This document shows, piece by piece, positions 54,667 to 63,630 of a stretch of DNA of 64,000 bases. Source of the stretch: Pedobacter heparinus DSM 2366 (lineage in GTDB: Bacteria > Bacteroidota > Bacteroidia > Sphingobacteriales > Sphingobacteriaceae); NCBI RefSeq assembly GCF_000023825.1, contig NC_013061.1, forward strand, positions 248,001 to 312,000, written 5' to 3'. A program made the translations under genes and the position numbers. Position 1 is the stretch's first letter; each line of letters starts with the position of its first letter. The notes under the pieces are model-generated. The model was not told where the DNA came from. It was given only the letters and a program-made list of their open reading frames with translations, and did not search any database.

Positions 54667-56457
54667 ATGGTCTTGAAAGTCAGCAAGAAATACATGATAC
54701 TAAAATGGTTTGCCGCGGCAATACTTTTTAGTGCCTTAATGTTAGGGGCAATAACCTGGTACCTTAGTATCAAGCTTAAGCCCATTCTTACTGCAGAAAT
54801 TCAGGAACTGGTGGTAAAATCAACAGATAGCCTGTACCACATAGAGTTCTCTTCTATCAGTACCAATGTTTTAACCGGTATATCTGCCCTGGAGGATGTA
54901 AAGATCAGTCCGGATACCAATATCTACCATAAGCTTATTAATCTAAAGCGTGCACCCAATAACCTGTATAAAATAAAGCTTAAAAAGCTTGCGGTAAGAA
55001 ATTTTCACGCTTACCGGATGTGGCGCCATAAGAAGCTGAACATCGACCTTTTGCTGTTTGATAATCCTTGTGTAGTGATGACCAACAGGCAGTTCGACTT
55101 TAATGAAGATAAGCTCCCTCAACCAAAAAAATCACCTTATGATTATATCTCCAAATACCTTAAAGAGCTCCGCATCCAGACAGTGGAATTTAAAAATGCG
55201 AGTTTTAAATATGTAGATAACAATGCTGCCAGGCCGGTAATAGATTCTGTTGCCAATCTGAACGTAACCCTGAAAGACTGGCTGATAGACGCCCATTCTG
55301 CTACAGATAAAAGCCGGCTTTATCTGCTGAAAGATGTACTGATCAATTTAAACAATTACAATTTTGCTACACCAGATAGCTTATACTACCTGAACCTCAA
55401 CTATCTCGATTTTTCTGCCTCTTCAGGCAAGCTAAACATTAAAAGCTTTAACCTCAGCCCGCGTTATGAAGAAATGAAATTTGCTGATACAGCCGGCAAT
55501 GCAAAAGAGCGGTATAGCATCCAGATGAGCAATATCAATTTAACAGGTATTGATTTGCCCCTGTATATCTTAAAACAGGAACTTTTTGCAAAAGAAATGA
55601 ATATTGCAAATGGAACGCTGTCGGTGCTGAGCAACAACGCTTTCCCTAAAAAGCTGACAGTGAAAACAGGGCAGGACCCGCATCAGCTGTTACAAAAATT
55701 AAACGGACAGCTCTGCATAGAAAAATTAAACCTAAGCAATGTGGATATCAGTTATGCCGAGTTTAACCCGAACAGCGGACATAAAGGGGTCATCACATTT
55801 GAACAAACCTCCGGTACGGTTACCAATGTAACCAATGTTGAAAAGACAAAGGCCAAAAATCCGCTGATGGTGGCCGACTTAACTTCTTATTTAATGGGAT
55901 CAGGTAAACTGGAAGTGAACTTTAAGTTTAACCTGAATGCTGCAGACGGGGCTTTCTCTTATTCTGGCGTACTTTCTAATATGGATGGCAGGACACTGAA
56001 CCGCATGACCAAACCACTGGGGATGGTAAGGGTGAACAGTGGTGACATTAAAAAGCTTGAATTTAATATCGATGCAAACGATGAGCAGGCAAAAGGTAAG
56101 GTAAGATTTGCGTATAATGATTTATCAGTGGCTTTGCTTAAACGCGTAAAAGGGGAAGACCGATTGGTAAAACAGGGACTGATGTCTTTCCTGGCCAATG
56201 CGCTGATTATGAATTCAGATAATCCCAATGCTGCAGGTGTATTTGTGAGTGCCCCGGTAAGTTATACCCGTGTTAAAACGGCTTCTTTTTTCAACTTTAT
56301 CTGGAAAACTCTTTTTCAGGGTGTCAAATACAGTGTAGGGCTTACACCTGAAAAAGAAAAAAAAGTAAAGGATCAGATCGCTAAATTCGGAAAGATGAAG
56401 ATGGACAGGGAAGAGCGGATCAAAAGAAGAGCGGCACGCTTAAAAGGAAATAAATAA
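54667..56457 (+). CDS. AsmA-like envelope protein, second of a tandem pair
   Basis: About 596 residues from ATG at 54667 (TTG at 54661 and ATG at 54694 are other options). N-terminal membrane helix followed by KLKPILTAEIQELVVKSTDSLYHIEFSSISTNVLTGISALEDVKISPDT, parallel to its neighbour, and the same late block MDGRTLNRMTKPLGMVRVNSGDIKKLEFNIDANDEQAKGKVRFAYNDLSVALL. It also ends in a basic tail. Thirty-six bases after the first paralogue; probably one transcript ending in the hairpin at 56451-56486. Confidence 0.8.
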   Translation: MVLKVSKKYMILKWFAAAILFSALMLGAITWYLSIKLKPILTAEIQELVVKSTDSLYHIEFSSISTNVLTGISALEDVKISPDTNIYHKLINLKRAPNNLYKIKLKKLAVRNFHAYRMWRHKKLNIDLLLFDNPCVVMTNRQFDFNEDKLPQPKKSPYDYISKYLKELRIQTVEFKNASFKYVDNNAARPVIDSVANLNVTLKDWLIDAHSATDKSRLYLLKDVLINLNNYNFATPDSLYYLNLNYLDFSASSGKLNIKSFNLSPRYEEMKFADTAGNAKERYSIQMSNINLTGIDLPLYILKQELFAKEMNIANGTLSVLSNNAFPKKLTVKTGQDPHQLLQKLNGQLCIEKLNLSNVDISYAEFNPNSGHKGVITFEQTSGTVTNVTNVEKTKAKNPLMVADLTSYLMGSGKLEVNFKFNLNAADGAFSYSGVLSNMDGRTLNRMTKPLGMVRVNSGDIKKLEFNIDANDEQAKGKVRFAYNDLSVALLKRVKGEDRLVKQGLMSFLANALIMNSDNPNAAGVFVSAPVSYTRVKTASFFNFIWKTLFQGVKYSVGLTPEKEKKVKDQIAKFGKMKMDREERIKRRAARLKGNK

Positions 56458-56496
56458 AGGATACCCGATAGGGTACCCTTTATTTATTTATTTTTT
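56451..56496. terminator. Bidirectional terminator between the AsmA-like gene and ilvE
   Basis: TAAATAAAGG-A-TACCC (56451-56466), loop GATA, GGGTA-C-CCTTTATTTA (56471-56486): fifteen of sixteen positions pair, with one A-C mismatch. A T6 run (56491-56496) follows on the plus strand and the A/T arms give a U-rich end on the other. The stop codon of the plus-strand gene lies inside the left arm. Confidence 0.85.
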
Positions 56497-56506
56497 GCGA
56501 TGCCAA

Positions 56507-57571
56507 TTACACTACCCAGTTCCAGCCAAACTCATCCGGAGCCAGACCATAACGGATATCGTTTAACGTTTTGGCGATACCTGCAGAAATGGTACGGGTT
56601 GCAGGATCAGATAACTTATAAGTTTTACCCTGGTAGCCAATTTCACCTATTGGGGTAACTGTTGCGGCAGTACCTGCTGCAAAAGCATCAGTCAGGCTTC
56701 CGTTTTCAATTCCTGCAATTACTTCTTTTACACTTACCCGTCTTTCTTCTACTTCAATACCGGCTTTTTTGGCCAGCTGAATAATAGTATCCCGGGTTAC
56801 CCCGTCTAAAACTGTACTCCTTACAGATGGGGTAACCAGTTTACCATTGATCACAAAGATCAGGTTTGCTGTTCCGGCCTCTTCAATAAATTCATGTGTA
56901 GCTGCATCTGTCCAGATCAGTTGGTCAAATCCCTCTTTCTGTGCCTCGGCAAAAGGGTATAAAGAACGGGCATAGTTTCCGGCAGTTTTGGCATAACCAA
57001 CACCACCATCATCTGCACGGGTATATTCAGTTTCAATCTTTACTTTTAAAGCCTTGCTGTAATACGCCCCTGTTGGGGTAGTTAATAACGCGAAAATATA
57101 CTTATCTGATGGTTTAACGCCCAAATAGGGGTCGGTAGCAAACATTACCGGACGGATGTATAAAGAGTAGCCATCCTGTGCAGGGATCCATTTTTCATCA
57201 ATATCAATTAAAGCAGCAATCCCCTGCATGAAAATCTCTTTAGGAATCTCGGGCATAGACATACGTACTGCCGATTTATTAAAGCGTTCAAAGTTTTTCT
57301 CCGGTCTGAAGACACTGATTTTGCCATTGGCCTGACGATAAGCTTTCATCCCTTCAAAAATCGCCTGTCCGTAATGCAGCGCAGAAATTGCCGGGCTCAT
57401 TGGAATAGGACCGTAAGGAACGACCTGCAGATTACCCCAGGTTCCGTTATCAAATTCCGCAATAAACATATGGTCAGAAAATACCTTCCCAAATGGCAAC
57501 TGAGAAAAATCAGTTACCGTAAGCCTGCTCTGTTCGGCCTTAGTGATCGTCATATCAAGTGTATCATTCAT
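56507..57571 (-). CDS. ilvE: Branched-chain amino acid aminotransferase
   Basis: 354 residues from ATG at 57571; the longer frame would start with TTG. PLP enzyme for the last step of Leu, Ile and Val synthesis and first step of their breakdown. Shows the long-form (eukaryote-like) BCAT pattern: the PLP lysine in GGVGYAKTAGNYARS, FDQLIWTDAATHEFIEEAGTANLIFV and VLDGVTRDTI. No other ilv genes are adjacent, so it is a stand-alone unit. Confidence 0.96.
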   Translation of the reverse strand: MNDTLDMTITKAEQSRLTVTDFSQLPFGKVFSDHMFIAEFDNGTWGNLQVVPYGPIPMSPAISALHYGQAIFEGMKAYRQANGKISVFRPEKNFERFNKSAVRMSMPEIPKEIFMQGIAALIDIDEKWIPAQDGYSLYIRPVMFATDPYLGVKPSDKYIFALLTTPTGAYYSKALKVKIETEYTRADDGGVGYAKTAGNYARSLYPFAEAQKEGFDQLIWTDAATHEFIEEAGTANLIFVINGKLVTPSVRSTVLDGVTRDTIIQLAKKAGIEVEERRVSVKEVIAGIENGSLTDAFAAGTAATVTPIGEIGYQGKTYKLSDPATRTISAGIAKTLNDIRYGLAPDEFGWNWVV

Positions 57572-57592
57572 TGTAATAGTAATTACCTGCTG

Positions 57593-57600
57593 CAAATTTA
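57593..57600 (-). promoter_or_regulatory. Candidate -7 element for ilvE
   Basis: TAAATTTG on the minus strand matches TAnnTTTG and lies 21 bases before the ATG, giving a leader of about 16 bases. The nearest TTTG is 27 bases upstream, too far, so the prediction is moderate. Confidence 0.35.
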
Positions 57601-57647
57601 CGATAAATATCTATGTTGTAGGTAAGGCAAAGGCAAATATTTAAGTG

Positions 57648-58616
57648 TTAACCCTTTAATTCTTTTAGTACAGCAAGTACCCAGCCCTTGCCCCATTCTT
57701 CCATTTGTTCAGTCGTCCACAAAAAGGGGTAGAAAATCCTTTTCTGAAAACGCGGTGGCAAGTATTGTTGCCAGTTGGTCCCACCGGTTGCGGCAATATC
57801 CACAGGATCACGTTCCAGGTACCTCACTGCCGATTTGTAATGCGATAAGGGCCATTCTACATTTACATAAAGGTCCAGTTTCCTCAGTTCAGCAGCAAGC
57901 GCGGCAAGTGCGGTCGCATCTGCGTTCGGAGCCGCCAGCTGATGGTATAGGGCCGAGAAGTTGCTTTCCTTCCGGTCTTTGATCAGTTGTAAAAACTGAG
58001 TAGCATATTTGCTGATAAACTGTTTCAGCGTAAGCGTCTGTTTTCCGCTGGCCAGTTCAGTTGCCCCAAACTTCCAGTAAATGTATTCAAACTGTTCTTC
58101 AATGCTGGCATTTGCCAGTTCTGTTCTTTTGCTTTTATCAATCAGGCGGTTAAAATCTGTGGCGCAGATCTCGATCATGCGGTACTGGGCCGACTGAAAG
58201 CCACTGGCGGGTAAAAGCGACATGCGGAATTTCAAAAACTGGTCCTTTTCCATACCGTTTACCATCACGTCGAATGAGGTTGTCAGGGCATGGAAATACG
58301 CATTGATGCGTTTTACCCTTTGAGTAAAGAAATCAAGGGTTAAAGCAGGATGTGCTGCAATTTGTTTACACTCGTGCAGGGAAAGCTTAAAATACAGCTC
58401 TGTGATCTGGTGGTACATGATGAAGATCTCTTCGTCCGGAAAAGGGGTTTTCGGGCTTTGTAAACTCAGCAAAGTATCCAGATGGATGTAATCCCAATAG
58501 GTCAGGAAATCTGCATACAACAGTCCGTCCAGATAGGCGGACATATCCTGGCCCATAGCCGCATACTTTTCCTGCAGCCGGTCTAATTTCTCCTTTATTT
58601 GTGGTGTAAGTTCCAA
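57648..58616 (-). CDS. Tryptophan 2,3-dioxygenase family protein
   Basis: 322 residues. Haem enzyme opening the indole ring of tryptophan, first step of the kynurenine pathway. The proximal region holds IMYHQITELYFKLSLHE (HQ..E motif near residue 70, distal/haem histidine region) and the C-terminal part LSHYKSAVRYLERDPVDIAATGGTNWQQYLPPRFQKRIFYP with the family GGT loop. The start is TTG at 58616: no ATG precedes it in frame after a stop at 58628-58626, and starting at the next Met would cut helices. A -7 element TACCTTTG (58644-58637) lies 20 bases upstream. No other kynurenine genes are visible here. Confidence 0.88.
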   Translation of the reverse strand: MELTPQIKEKLDRLQEKYAAMGQDMSAYLDGLLYADFLTYWDYIHLDTLLSLQSPKTPFPDEEIFIMYHQITELYFKLSLHECKQIAAHPALTLDFFTQRVKRINAYFHALTTSFDVMVNGMEKDQFLKFRMSLLPASGFQSAQYRMIEICATDFNRLIDKSKRTELANASIEEQFEYIYWKFGATELASGKQTLTLKQFISKYATQFLQLIKDRKESNFSALYHQLAAPNADATALAALAAELRKLDLYVNVEWPLSHYKSAVRYLERDPVDIAATGGTNWQQYLPPRFQKRIFYPFLWTTEQMEEWGKGWVLAVLKELKG

Positions 58617-58665
58617 TTTAATAAGTTAGTTTAACTCAAAGGTAAACAAAGGAACATTACCGCTG

Positions 58666-59964
58666 TTAATAAAGTACCCGGAATTTTATGGTATGCTCAA
58701 TCTTTTTGAGCGATTTAAACAACTGCTTGTCGTATTGCGCATTGATGTCGGTAATCACATAGCCAATGCTTGGATTGGTCATCAGGAACTGCCCCACAAT
58801 ATTAATGTCATGTTTCGCAAAAATGGTATTTACCTTGGCCATAATGCCCGGTACATTTTTGTGGATGTGTATCAAACGGTGCGATTTATCAATCCTTGGC
58901 AACTGTAAATTAGGGAAATTGCTGCTCAGGTATGTAGTGCCGGTATTCATGAAATCAATCATCCTTTTAGGGATGAAGTTCAGGTTACGCGGGTTGTGCT
59001 TCACATCATCAAATACAACAATGCCCTGTTCGGTACAGGTACTGATGTCCACTTTTCCTTTTGCATTGCCCAGATAGCCCAGGGTTTTCAGCTTTACCGC
59101 CCTTTTTAATTGTTCCAGCCCCAGTTTTTCTCCATCTGCAAGCAGCATCATGTGTACATCAGCTACATATTTTTCTTCAAAAGTAGTCTTGTGGCGGATA
59201 GAAAAGCCGTCCTTTTTCAACAGATCGATACTCTGCGGGTCCACATCCCCGATCACCAGGCATAAAATCCTGTTTTTTGGATAAGAGATTGCCCTTGGCA
59301 GGTTATTTACATATAAAAACTCATCAAAGCTCGGTGTAACATGGTCGGCTTTTTTGACAATGCTTTCTCTTGAAATATTTTCTGTAAAGGCATAAAATTT
59401 CTTGATCAGACCACTTTCACGCAGCTGAAAATCCGAATACCCATCGCCAATACCATAAAGGTCGCCCTCCAGGTTCATTTGCTGCATCAGTTTAACCTTT
59501 CCACCTTCTTCACTTAAAGGGTTCGAATGGTCGTAATCTATAATTTTGCCGTCTCCTGTAGTTACAAAAGTGTTGGCATAAATGTTCTCTTTTTTGATGT
59601 GGTACTGGCTCACCACAGGGGTGATAAATTCTTTAAAGCCACCGGAAACGATCAATACCTCATCGGCATGTTTCTTAAAAAATGCGGCATTACGTGAAAA
59701 TGAAGCCGATACTTTTTTCTTCAATACTTTGATCAGCTGTTTTAAATGGTCTTCCGTGGCTTCCAGCAGTTTTACCCTTTGGGCCAGGCTCTCCCCAAAA
59801 GAAAGCTTACCTTCCATAGCCAGGTTGGTATAATCTTCAATTTTCTGGAAAATGACCTCTTTTTCAGGGTGTTTTTTCAGGGAAATACGGGCCAGCTCAT
59901 CTAAAGCTTCAACTTGTGTAAAGGTGCTGTCAAAATCAATGATGTAAAAATTCTTTTGCTTCAT
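58666..59964 (-). CDS. Phosphoserine phosphatase-like HAD domain fused to SerA substrate and ACT segments
   Basis: 432 residues. Residues 1-about 220 are an HAD-IB phosphatase: DFDST (Asp10, Asp12), SGGF motif, conserved Lys in EEGGKVKLMQ, and GIGDGYSDF. Residues about 240-330 resemble parts of 3-phosphoglycerate dehydrogenase (LKTLGYLGNAKGKVDISTCTEQGIVVFDDV resembles the SerA N-terminal segment), but the whole NAD-binding domain is missing. Residues about 345-432 match the SerA C-terminus with its ACT domain (RLIHIHKNVPGIMAKVNTIFAKHDINIVGQFLMTNPSIGYVITDIN, ending in IKFRVLY), which binds serine for feedback control. So it is probably a serine-regulated phosphoserine phosphatase (inference). 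Confidence 0.85.
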   Translation of the reverse strand: MKQKNFYIIDFDSTFTQVEALDELARISLKKHPEKEVIFQKIEDYTNLAMEGKLSFGESLAQRVKLLEATEDHLKQLIKVLKKKVSASFSRNAAFFKKHADEVLIVSGGFKEFITPVVSQYHIKKENIYANTFVTTGDGKIIDYDHSNPLSEEGGKVKLMQQMNLEGDLYGIGDGYSDFQLRESGLIKKFYAFTENISRESIVKKADHVTPSFDEFLYVNNLPRAISYPKNRILCLVIGDVDPQSIDLLKKDGFSIRHKTTFEEKYVADVHMMLLADGEKLGLEQLKRAVKLKTLGYLGNAKGKVDISTCTEQGIVVFDDVKHNPRNLNFIPKRMIDFMNTGTTYLSSNFPNLQLPRIDKSHRLIHIHKNVPGIMAKVNTIFAKHDINIVGQFLMTNPSIGYVITDINAQYDKQLFKSLKKIEHTIKFRVLY

Positions 59965-60030
59965 CCTTGTAGGAGTAATGATATTTTTAGGTGGTTTCAG
60001 GTTGTCAATAACCGGTCAAAGATATAAAAT

Positions 60031-60993
60031 TCAATACTGCTGTTTACAGATTTCTTCAATACTTTGTTGCAATGGCTTAAAGTTGATGCCAATTGCCTTT
60101 TTTATCTTTTCGTTGCTGTATAAACTTTCATTTAAACTGCTGCGGGCAGCATCATTGGTTAAAGAAGCTGGTTTCCCGGTAAAGAGCGAGGCCAGCCAGG
60201 CTGCCCGCCAGGCAATACCCAGCATCCAGGGCCTGGCTTCTTTTGCAGGGGCTTTAATGCCATAAGCCTTGGCGATTTCAGCAAACAGCTGTTTATAATG
60301 GTAATTTTCTGATGAGATCGTGAACCGTTCGGCAGTTTCGCTGCTGTTCATCAGGGCAATCATGCTTTTTGCCACGTCTTCCACATCAACAAGTCCGGTA
60401 GCACCTCTGGTATAAAAGGATAAGCCATCCTTTACCAGTTTAAAAATGGCACCGCTACCCTTAAAACCCGCTCCTGCACCAATAATTACCGATGGGTTTA
60501 CAATTACCGCATCCAGCCCTTCTGCAATACCCCGCCATACTTCCATTTCTCCTTCGTATTTAGAAATGGCATACGTGTGCGACTTCGCATCATAGGCCCA
60601 GAAATCTTTTTCGGTAATCAGGGCCCCCTTTTTAGCTTCGCCCAATGCGGCCACCGAACTCACATGCAGCAGTCTTGCCCCATAAGCAGCACAAAGGTTT
60701 ACCACATTGCTGGTCCCTTCAATGTTAACGTGTAAAAGTTTTTGTTTGTCTTTAGGATTAAATGAAACCAGGGCTGCACAATGATATACCTGCTTAATCC
60801 CTGCATAAGCATCTTCCAGATCAGAAATGTTGTTGATGTCGGCAATAACCCATTCAACAAGGTCATTCTGCCTGATTAAATCAGGGATAACGGAACCCTC
60901 CCGTTTCAATGCCCTGACCTTTATGCCCTGCCTGCACAGCTGGCTTATCAATTCTGAACCTAAAAAACCAGTGGCACCGGTAACCAATATCAT
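60031..60993 (-). CDS. NAD-dependent epimerase/dehydratase family protein
   Basis: About 320 residues from ATG at 60993; an ATG at 61056 adds 21 residues that precede the Rossmann fold, and a -7 element (TATTTTTG, 61037-61030) would lie inside that extension, so the shorter start is preferred. GATGFLG nucleotide-binding motif at the N-terminus, active-site Ser/Tyr/Lys as HVSSVAALGE and TYAISK. Extended SDR related to dihydroflavonol reductase-like enzymes (FNPKDKQKLLHVNIEGTSNVVNLC). Substrate unknown. Divergent from the arginase-fold gene. Confidence 0.88.
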   Translation of the reverse strand: MILVTGATGFLGSELISQLCRQGIKVRALKREGSVIPDLIRQNDLVEWVIADINNISDLEDAYAGIKQVYHCAALVSFNPKDKQKLLHVNIEGTSNVVNLCAAYGARLLHVSSVAALGEAKKGALITEKDFWAYDAKSHTYAISKYEGEMEVWRGIAEGLDAVIVNPSVIIGAGAGFKGSGAIFKLVKDGLSFYTRGATGLVDVEDVAKSMIALMNSSETAERFTISSENYHYKQLFAEIAKAYGIKAPAKEARPWMLGIAWRAAWLASLFTGKPASLTNDAARSSLNESLYSNEKIKKAIGINFKPLQQSIEEICKQQY

Positions 60994-61068
60994 TTCATTT
61001 TTTTTAGGATGTTCATTAAAATATGCGCTCAAAAATAGATATTTGATGTCATACATTTATACTAAGAT

Positions 61069-62250
61069 ATGTCTTTATCAGATTTTTTTTCTCCGGTCAG
61101 TCCTGACAAATTTACGCCAAAACAGGGATTTTATACCAGTCAGCTAGGTTTAAAGGCAGGGTTTTTTACCGATAAATTTCCAGACCTGGAAGACAAACAA
61201 TATGACATTGCAATTTTTGGGGTGCAGGACGACCGCGCTGCGGTAAACAATGAGGGCTGTGCACTTGCACCTGATTATTTCAGGAGCCAGTTTTACGGCT
61301 TAAACGAAGGACCGTTTACGTCCAGGATCATTGATCTTGGAAATATCAGGGCCGGGGCCTCCATTTCAGATACCTACGTGGCAGTAAAGACTGTAGTAGC
61401 TGAGCTGATTAAACTTGACATTCTGCCGGTAATTATCGGCGGGGGGCAAGACCTTACGTACGCCCAGTACCTGGCTTATGAGCACCTGGAACAAAAGGTA
61501 GATCTGGTGGTGGTAGATAGCAAATTCGACCTGGATGAGGAAGATCAGGAAGGATTAACTGCCAAATCAGATACTTATTTAAACAAAATCCTGTTACATC
61601 AGCCCAATTACCTTTTCAATTTCAGCAATATTGGTTACCAAACCTATTTTGTAAACCAGGATAGCCTGAAGGTGATGAGCAAACTTTATTTTGATGCCCA
61701 TCGTTTGGGTGAGTTTGCCAGTGACATCACTTTAACCGAGCCGATCATCCGCAATGCCAGCATGATCAGTTTTGACATCGGTGCCATCCGCTCTTCAGAT
61801 GCCGGCGCAAATGCCAATGCCAGCCCAAATGGTTTTTACGGCGAACAGGCCTGCGCCATTAGTCGTTATGCGGGCATGAGCGATAAGCTGACTTCAATAG
61901 GTTTCTATGAATTTAATCCGGCATTTGATCAGAACGGACAAACGGCCATGCTCCTGGCTCAAATGGTCTGGTATTTTGTAGATGGCTATTATAACCGTAA
62001 AAAGGATTTTCCGCTGAGCCCGAAATCACAATACCTGATTTACAGGGCCAGCTTAAACGATGGCTCTGCAGAAATGCTCTTTGTGAAAAGCAAAAAATCA
62101 GACCGCTGGTGGATGCAGGTGCCCTATCCTGCGGGAATTTCCAAAAATGAACGTTACCACCTGGTGCCTTGCCGTTACGACGACTATACTACGGCTGTGA
62201 ATGGGGAAATGCCCGATCTGTGGTGGCGGACCTTTCAAAAGCTACTATAA
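61069..62250 (+). CDS. Arginase/formimidoylglutamase-fold protein with missing metal ligands
   Basis: 393 residues, ureohydrolase fold. The usual manganese motifs are recognisable but altered: GGGHE of formimidoylglutamase reads GGGQD (His to Gln127), DAHxD reads DSKFD (Asp150, Lys152 in place of His, Asp154), and SxDxD reads SFDIG (Asp236 kept, Gly238 in place of Asp). Thus three of six metal ligands are replaced; the EFNP motif after the core is kept. Automatic annotation would call it formimidoylglutamase, which this active site does not support. A conserved Bacteroidota protein of unknown function, perhaps a non-enzymatic or differently acting member. Confidence 0.82.
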   Translation: MSLSDFFSPVSPDKFTPKQGFYTSQLGLKAGFFTDKFPDLEDKQYDIAIFGVQDDRAAVNNEGCALAPDYFRSQFYGLNEGPFTSRIIDLGNIRAGASISDTYVAVKTVVAELIKLDILPVIIGGGQDLTYAQYLAYEHLEQKVDLVVVDSKFDLDEEDQEGLTAKSDTYLNKILLHQPNYLFNFSNIGYQTYFVNQDSLKVMSKLYFDAHRLGEFASDITLTEPIIRNASMISFDIGAIRSSDAGANANASPNGFYGEQACAISRYAGMSDKLTSIGFYEFNPAFDQNGQTAMLLAQMVWYFVDGYYNRKKDFPLSPKSQYLIYRASLNDGSAEMLFVKSKKSDRWWMQVPYPAGISKNERYHLVPCRYDDYTTAVNGEMPDLWWRTFQKLL

Positions 62251-62289
62251 TATTACATTCATCCTTACGTTATAATTTTGGTCTATTAG

Positions 62290-62297
62290 TACATTTG
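62290..62297 (+). promoter_or_regulatory. Candidate -7 element upstream of the TlpA-like gene
   Basis: TACATTTG matches TAnnTTTG and lies 48 bases before the ATG at 62346. No TTTG at the expected spacing (a TTTG at 62277-62280 is too close). Confidence 0.35.
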
Positions 62298-62345
62298 GCC
62301 CGGAATAACCAAACTTTAACTTATTTTTTAATAAAAACTAAAATT

Positions 62346-63473
62346 ATGAAGAAGATCGTTCTGATCGCAGCCTGCCTGTTGCCAGTAGCTGTTATGGCGC
62401 AGGAAAAGTTTACAATAAATGGCAAGGTAGGTAATCTGGGAGCCCCTGCAAAAGCCTATTTATATTATGGCCCCCGTGCTAACCCTGTTGTAGATTCTGC
62501 AGCAATTGTTGGCGGTAAATTTATGTTTACCGGCCCAATATCCGGAATAACGCAGGCTACTGTGGTCATCAGACACGACCTGGCAGCGCCCTCGCGTACC
62601 GTCGCCCCTGATGGTTATGCTTTGTTTCTTGAACCTAAAGTACTGGAGCTGGTATCGGCTACCGATTCAATAAAACACGCTGTGGTTAAAGGCTCAAAAG
62701 TAAATGATGACAATGCAAAGTTTAAAGCGCTGACCAAATCCGTAAACGAAAAGAACGCTGCTTTGATGGCCGAATACCGTAGTAAAACGGAAACCGAGCG
62801 TAATGATGAAGCCTATATGAAAACAGTGATGAGCCGTGACGAGGCCAACAGAAAAGAGATGGAAACGCTGAGCAAGCAATTCTACACTGCAAACCGGGAT
62901 TCTTATATTGGTCTGCTTGCTTTTCAGGGGACTGTTAATGTGGATAAGGACCTTAGCGGGGCAGAAGCAGAGCTCAATAAATTTTCTCCTGCTATAAAAG
63001 CTACAGAGCTTGGTAAAAGTATAGCAAAGACTATCCAGTCGGCAAAAAGTACGGGTGTTGGACAAATGGCAATGGATTTTACACAGAATGATGTGAATGA
63101 TAAGCCGGTTAAATTGTCTGATTTCCGTGGAAAATATGTATTGGTAGATTTCTGGGCTTCATGGTGCGGACCATGCCGTGCGGAAAATCCTAACGTGGTA
63201 AAAGCTTATACAACTTATAAAGACAAGAATTTTACAGTTTTGGGTGTTTCTTTAGATCAGCCTGGTAAAAAGGATGCCTGGCTGCAAGCGATTGAGAAAG
63301 ATGGCTTAAACTGGACTCAGTTGTCAGATTTAAAAGGATGGAGCAATGAGGTCGCTGTTCAATATGGTGTTCGGTCTATCCCTGCAAATTACCTGATTGA
63401 CCCTAGCGGGAAGATCATTGCTAAGAATGTAAGGGGTGAAGAGCTGCAGAAAAAACTTGCAGAGGTATTGTAA
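62346..63473 (+). CDS. TlpA-like thiol-disulfide oxidoreductase with DUF4369 N-terminal domain
   Basis: 375 residues from ATG at 62346, which gives a signal peptide (MKKIVLIAACLLPVAVMAQ); the longer frame starts in the previous gene. Residues about 22-140 form the DUF4369 beta domain common before thioredoxin folds in Bacteroidota, followed by a helical spacer (about 125-220) and a thioredoxin/redoxin domain (about 235-375) with the active site WASWCGPCRAENP (CGPC), and a cis-proline region SIPANYLID. Periplasmic protein thiol reductant or oxidant; partner unknown. Confidence 0.92.
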   Translation: MKKIVLIAACLLPVAVMAQEKFTINGKVGNLGAPAKAYLYYGPRANPVVDSAAIVGGKFMFTGPISGITQATVVIRHDLAAPSRTVAPDGYALFLEPKVLELVSATDSIKHAVVKGSKVNDDNAKFKALTKSVNEKNAALMAEYRSKTETERNDEAYMKTVMSRDEANRKEMETLSKQFYTANRDSYIGLLAFQGTVNVDKDLSGAEAELNKFSPAIKATELGKSIAKTIQSAKSTGVGQMAMDFTQNDVNDKPVKLSDFRGKYVLVDFWASWCGPCRAENPNVVKAYTTYKDKNFTVLGVSLDQPGKKDAWLQAIEKDGLNWTQLSDLKGWSNEVAVQYGVRSIPANYLIDPSGKIIAKNVRGEELQKKLAEVL

Positions 63474-63500
63474 ATAAGCTGATTTACTTTTTAGTCAAAT

Positions 63501-63537
63501 AAAAGCGGTTAAGGCACAGTGCTTAACCGCTTTTTTT
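63501..63537 (+). terminator. Intrinsic terminator after the TlpA-like gene
   Basis: AAAAGCGGTTAAG (63501-63513) pairs perfectly with CTTAACCGCTTTT (63522-63534) around an 8-base loop; a T7 run (63531-63537) completes the stem. It follows the stop codon by 27 bases. Confidence 0.9.
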
Positions 63538-63630
63538 GTCGGCATTGGCCCCCTAAAATGGCGTTATAACACCCTGTTTGTTAGCATATATGTAGTTAAC
63601 TTTAATTGTTCATTATTAAAACAAAAGATT

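Noticed and set aside
61069..62250. Assignment as active formimidoylglutamase of histidine degradation
   Set aside because: Half of the metal ligands are replaced and no hut genes are adjacent.
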